A stretch of 9,540 nucleotides of DNA from Acidobacteriota bacterium (GTDB lineage Bacteria > Acidobacteriota > Terriglobia > Terriglobales > Acidobacteriaceae). The stretch spans positions 1-9,540 of the forward strand of contig JAJYSL010000167.1 in NCBI GenBank assembly GCA_021793595.1, in the 5' to 3' direction. Positions 6,582 through 9,540 of the stretch are shown piece by piece. The notes below the pieces were generated by a model. It worked only from the letters and a program-made list of their open reading frames with translations, had not been told where the DNA came from and ran no database searches. The translations under genes and the position numbers were made by a program. Numbering within the stretch: the stretch's first letter is position 1; every line of letters starts with the position of its first letter.

Positions 6582-8960
6582 TCACCCCCCGGCAGCTACT
6601 GCGCGGTTTGACGCGAGGCCCAGGCGAACGATGAGCTGCTCAAAGGCCGGGGTACCATGCAAAGCGTCGTAACGTGGATCGACGTTAATCCAAACCAACT
6701 GCCGAATTCGCTTCTCATAAGATTCTTGGAGGCAGCTCATGGCGCCATCGTGATCTTCGAGACCAACGTGGACCAGTGCTGAGTTGAGTGGCGAAACCCA
6801 ACCCCCTTGTCTGAGCTGCTGCAGCTGATGGAGTGTTGTGAGAGCCAGATCGCGCTGGCCCATGCGTGCATGGCAGTAGCCGATCTCGGCCAGTCCGGCG
6901 GGAATCTCTCCCATCGCGTGCCATGCGTGCTGGAAGCAGGTCAGGGCTTCTTCTGAACGGCCCTGCTCGAGGAGTACGCGCCCAAGCGACCAGTGCGCAT
7001 GTCCGAACTCAGGGTTTGCGTGTAGAGTCGCGCGCAGAGTCTCCGCAGCCTCATCCCAGCGCCGCATCCTGTAAAGACATCCACCGACCGCGGTGTGCAC
7101 AATGGGAGACAGAGGATCAAGCCGGAGAGCTTGGCGGAGCTCGCGCAAAGCTTCTTCGAGACGGCCGCGCGGGGTAAGGAAGTCCAACCCGTAGTGGAAG
7201 TGTACGGAAGCGAGGCCGGCTCCGGCTGCTATGGCGCGATTGAAGGTATCGCCGGCGGCCGTCCAGTCCCAATCCCAGCCCGCTTGCGTGATAGCAAGAT
7301 CGCAGAGGCCCGCGACGGAGTCAGGTTGCAGCCGCAACGCGGAGCTCAGCGCAGATCGTACGGCGGGCACTGCTTCAGTGGCCGGTTCGAGCCCGTACCA
7401 GTCAAGCCGCATGTGGGTCTCGGCGATCCCGATCAACGGCGGAGCGAATGTGGGATCGGCGGCAGCTGCGCGGAGGAAGAGATCGAGAGCACGCTTGAAC
7501 TCCTCCGGCGTTTCCTGATTGAAGGCAAATCTACCCTGGAGATAGAGATCATAGGCTTCTGCAGAGGGCTTCTTCGGTGCAGCTTCGAGTCCGTGAAATC
7601 TTGCGCCTAATTGCGCGCGCAACTTTTCAAGCACTGCAGCAGTCAATTCATCCTGGAGCGCAAACATATCTGTCAATTGCGAATCGAAGCGCTGCGACCA
7701 GATTTGATACCCTTCGCTGGTCTGGCTCAATTGCATAGTCAGACGAAGGCTACTTCCGGAGCGGCGAATGCTGCCATGCACGAGAAGGCTGGCCCCAAGG
7801 CGACGACCAACCTCTCGCACGTCCGGCGTGGTTCCCTTGCACTGGAACGAAGAACTCCGCGAGACAACCCGCAGACCGGCAATCTGCGTGAGGCCGTTGA
7901 TCAGCTCCTCGGCGAGCCCGTCGCAGATGTATTCGTTCTCGGGGTCGGGACTGATATTGACCAAAGGCAAAACCGCAATCGTATGCGCATCTGCGGCTTC
8001 GGCCGGTGCGGAGGCGAGCACGGACCTTCCAGATGCAATGTTCAAATCCGCCAGCATCTCCCCCATCCCTCGGTATCGATCGGCTGCCTTCTTGGCCAAA
8101 GCGCGGCGCACAACCGATTCGAGCGGCGCGGGAATTTCGGGCCTCGCGTCGCGCATTGGGTCGGAATCGACCATCTGCATTGCGTACAGCAGGGACACAG
8201 CATTTGTGCCACGGAAGGGCAACCTGCCGGTGAGCAACTGATACAGGATCACTCCAAATGAGAAGATATCCGCGCGTTCATCCACCTCTTCGCCACGGGC
8301 CTGCTCCGGCGCCATATAGCCCAGGGTCCCCACGGTGAGTCCGCCGAAGATACTCATAGCCTGCGTCTCAGCGTCAGGGGAGAATGGGCGTGAAACCTTG
8401 GCAAGTCCGAAGTCGAGGATTCTTATCTGTCCGTCATCGCGGACAAGAATATTGGCAGGCTTCAAATCGCGGTGGACTACGCCTGCCGCATGAGCGGCAG
8501 CGACCGCCTTGCCAATGAGAGTCGCCAATGAGAGAGCACGGTCGATCGCCAGACCACCCTCCGGAATCAACTGCTGCAGCTGCGATCCCTGAACCAACTC
8601 CATCACGATACAGGTGGTTCCATCCACGAAGAGAATGTCGTAAATAGTGACGATGCCGGGATGACTGAGAGAGGATGTCAACTGCGCTTCGCGCAACAAA
8701 GCCGCTTCAAGTACGGGGCTGGAGATCCTGGCAGGAATGACCTTGATGGCAACGTTCCGTTCGAGGCGAGTGTCGTGTGCTTTGTAGACGACGCCCATGC
8801 CTCCGGATCCAATATACTCATCGATCCGGTAAGGCCCCAGCAGTGCCCCGATGGACAGCCGTACTCCGCTCATGCCGATCTCTGCAACCATGTCCCCGTC
8901 TTTGGGAGCGTCAGCGGATGCATCCGGGGGCAACTGTCTGGCGCTATGCGGGGTGGGCAT
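6582..8960 (-). CDS. Ser/Thr protein kinase with TolB/FlgO-like domain and TPRs
   Basis: A 792-aa soluble signalling protein predicted to phosphorylate Ser/Thr, with a large protein-interaction tail. The kinase domain (about 44-305) has the glycine loop GSGGMG (51-56), ATP lysine K73 (AIKV), helix-C Glu91, the RD-type catalytic loop HRDLKPAN (163-170, D165), DFG (183-185) and the APE end of the activation segment (217-219). Residues about 327-450 form a TolB/FlgO-like module (IAVLPLVNISPDPENEYICD), common in CadC-like and acidobacterial regulators. Residues about 465-780 are TPR-like helical repeats with many A/L-rich pairs, ending in VDPRYDALHGTPAF and LIVRLGL. There is no membrane segment between kinase and sensor, so it should be cytosolic. 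The ATG at 8960 is preferred over an upstream in-frame TTG at 8981. First of three co-oriented genes; an IS end lies about 270 bp upstream. Confidence 0.92.
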   Translation of the reverse strand: MPTPHSARQLPPDASADAPKDGDMVAEIGMSGVRLSIGALLGPYRIDEYIGSGGMGVVYKAHDTRLERNVAIKVIPARISSPVLEAALLREAQLTSSLSHPGIVTIYDILFVDGTTCIVMELVQGSQLQQLIPEGGLAIDRALSLATLIGKAVAAAHAAGVVHRDLKPANILVRDDGQIRILDFGLAKVSRPFSPDAETQAMSIFGGLTVGTLGYMAPEQARGEEVDERADIFSFGVILYQLLTGRLPFRGTNAVSLLYAMQMVDSDPMRDARPEIPAPLESVVRRALAKKAADRYRGMGEMLADLNIASGRSVLASAPAEAADAHTIAVLPLVNISPDPENEYICDGLAEELINGLTQIAGLRVVSRSSSFQCKGTTPDVREVGRRLGASLLVHGSIRRSGSSLRLTMQLSQTSEGYQIWSQRFDSQLTDMFALQDELTAAVLEKLRAQLGARFHGLEAAPKKPSAEAYDLYLQGRFAFNQETPEEFKRALDLFLRAAAADPTFAPPLIGIAETHMRLDWYGLEPATEAVPAVRSALSSALRLQPDSVAGLCDLAITQAGWDWDWTAAGDTFNRAIAAGAGLASVHFHYGLDFLTPRGRLEEALRELRQALRLDPLSPIVHTAVGGCLYRMRRWDEAAETLRATLHANPEFGHAHWSLGRVLLEQGRSEEALTCFQHAWHAMGEIPAGLAEIGYCHARMGQRDLALTTLHQLQQLRQGGWVSPLNSALVHVGLEDHDGAMSCLQESYEKRIRQLVWINVDPRYDALHGTPAFEQLIVRLGLASNRAVAAGG

Positions 8961-8971
8961 CTGAGCTAGAA

Positions 8972-8978
8972 CTCCCTT
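8972..8978 (-). promoter_or_regulatory. ribosome binding site of the kinase gene
   Basis: AAGGGAG on the minus strand lies 11 nt before the ATG at 8960, a rather long spacing. It overlaps the beginning of the longer TTG-initiated frame (8981), so it supports 8960 as the start. Confidence 0.5.
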
Positions 8979-9233
8979 CAATGTGCGCTGTGCGGGTCCA
9001 TCGGCTGGTTTGCGCGCCGATCTGGAATAGTTGCCAAAACGGTGTGCCCAAGCGAGGCAGGCGGCGTTCCCGGCCGTTCAAGTGCAGCGGCAGTGAGATC
9101 CGCATTCCTGGCATGGCGCTCAGTCGGCATAGCCCAAGCTTACAACCGCAAAGCTCTGCTCTAGTATCTATCAACAATCGCACGAGACACGGCTACCACT
9201 TTTCAAAGTGATGGGAACGCAGGAAATCGGTTC
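8979..9233. other. kinase upstream region
   Basis: This is about 255 bp of non-coding DNA between the kinase ribosome-binding site and the IS end. A 79-codon minus-strand frame here (9183-8944) overlaps the kinase start in another frame and has no family signature. A native kinase promoter should lie here, but no pair of convincing -35/-10 hexamers could be placed. Confidence 0.35.
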
Positions 9234-9249
9234 TGTTCTTAGCAAATTA

Positions 9250-9288
9250 AAATGTCCGGTTTTCTAAGCACATGAAATGTCCGGTTTT
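9250..9288. repeat. two 14-bp direct repeats at the IS end
   Basis: AAATGTCCGGTTTT occurs at 9250-9263 and again, identically, at 9275-9288, a period of 25 bp. Between the transposase stop and the presumed IS tip, such spaced copies are likely transposase-binding sites; the spacing of about 2.5 helical turns is noted but its meaning is inference. Confidence 0.7.
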
Positions 9289-9303
9289 GTGTTTTCTTCT
9301 TCC

Positions 9304-9540
9304 TCATAATTCCGCAGCCGCCGAAAGGGAGGGAAAGTGGGAATCGCGCAGCGATTTCCAAGGCGGCTTTGCCGCCGTCTTTTCCATCCTCCCGGCCGTT
9401 GCTTTGGTATTTGGCGCTGTTTCGATCCTGCTGCCCTGGGCCGTGTAACGACCCAGCCGGTGGGGGCCGTACGTCAGACTCAAAGTTCCGTCCAGATGTT
9501 GGTGCACCGCGATCTGGCATCCGGCCAGCGTGCCGCGCCA
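9304..9540 (-). CDS. transposase, C-terminal fragment (probably ISNCY family; continues past window)
   Basis: The last 78 residues of a protein whose frame is still open at the right edge of the window. The segment reads AVHQHLDGTLSLTYGPHRLG, then RYTAQG: the small beta-barrel-like tail seen after the DDE catalytic core in ISNCY/integrase-type transposases (pattern H.DG.L...Y....L.RY). A basic Pro/Lys-rich end follows, with KPPWKSLRDSHF near the stop (TGA, 9304-9306). The catalytic domain is not visible, so activity cannot be judged. Any apparent start near 9507 is simply an internal codon. The neighbouring end repeats support the assignment; the exact family is less certain than transposase identity. 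Confidence 0.62.
   Translation of the reverse strand, partial: WRGTLAGCQIAVHQHLDGTLSLTYGPHRLGRYTAQGSRIETAPNTKATAGRMEKTAAKPPWKSLRDSHFPSLSAAAEL
9342..9383 (+). terminator. tandem hairpins with T-rich tail inside the IS
   Basis: Two adjacent perfect hairpins: AATCGC-GCA-GCGATT (9342-9356), then GGCGGC-TTT-GCCGCC (9362-9376), followed on the plus strand by GTCTTTT. As read from left to right, the second has the shape of an intrinsic terminator that would stop transcription entering the IS from outside. They lie within the transposase coding frame on the other strand. Function is inferred from shape only; the T-tract is short. Confidence 0.35.

Larger units (their letters stand above)
9234..9540 (-). 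mobile_element. one end of an insertion sequence, cut by the window edge (ISNCY-like)
   Basis: The element holds the 3' end of a minus-strand transposase gene and its downstream end region with iterated ATGTCCGG repeats. The outer tip is placed near 9234 because a TGT there begins the sequence leading into the first repeat; the exact base is inference, as the other end and any target duplication lie beyond the window. Family assignment rests on the transposase tail and on recalled similarity of AAACCGGACATTT end repeats to ISNCY/IS481-type elements. Confidence 0.6.

Noticed and set aside
7611..8261. 216-codon plus-strand ORF antisense to the kinase gene
   Set aside because: The opposite strand encodes the continuous kinase and TolB/FlgO-like regions; this frame has no start signal and no recognisable motifs.
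8944..9183. 79-codon minus-strand ORF upstream of the kinase start
   Set aside because: It overlaps the kinase start in a different frame, lacks a ribosome-binding site and resembles no family.

Overview
The window looks like a stretch of an Acidobacteriota (Terriglobia-like) chromosome. This is inferred from gene content and style, not from a marker gene: a 7TM-type membrane receptor fused to a SpoIIE phosphatase, a Ser/Thr kinase followed by a TolB/FlgO-like domain and TPRs, a lipoprotein prolyl oligopeptidase, moderately GC-rich DNA and roomy intergenic regions.

Layout from left to right. Bases 1-732 are gene-poor. The only candidate gene is a tiny minus-strand ORF (68-229) that encodes a signal peptide and little else; the rest looks like intergenic or decayed DNA. 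On the plus strand, 733-2781 encodes a complete membrane-anchored PP2C/SpoIIE phosphatase. It overlaps by four bases (ATGA) a 90-codon ORF (2778-3050) in which a signal peptide is joined directly to the last third of a second SpoIIE domain, apparently a collapsed paralogue. A 413-bp convergent gap follows. Three minus-strand genes then read right to left: a Ser/Thr protein kinase with TPRs (8960 to 6582), a secreted lipoprotein prolyl oligopeptidase (6466 to 4277) and a calcineurin-like metallophosphoesterase (4102 to 3464). The gaps between them are 115 and 174 bp, so a shared transcript is possible but not shown. At the right edge, about 9234 to beyond 9540, is one end of an insertion sequence. 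It carries the C-terminus of a transposase (probably ISNCY-type), two 14-bp iterated end repeats and a tandem hairpin with a T-rich tail.

Functional picture. A membrane phosphatase and a soluble kinase lie close together, converging on the three genes in the middle, and could act on overlapping phosphoprotein signalling. That link is inference from proximity only. The oligopeptidase and metallophosphoesterase look like housekeeping or degradative enzymes. I see no CRISPR array, tRNA, rRNA, phage cluster or clearly new multi-gene system. The most unusual features are the collapsed SpoIIE paralogue, the signal-peptide-only mini-ORF and the IS end placed just upstream of the kinase.
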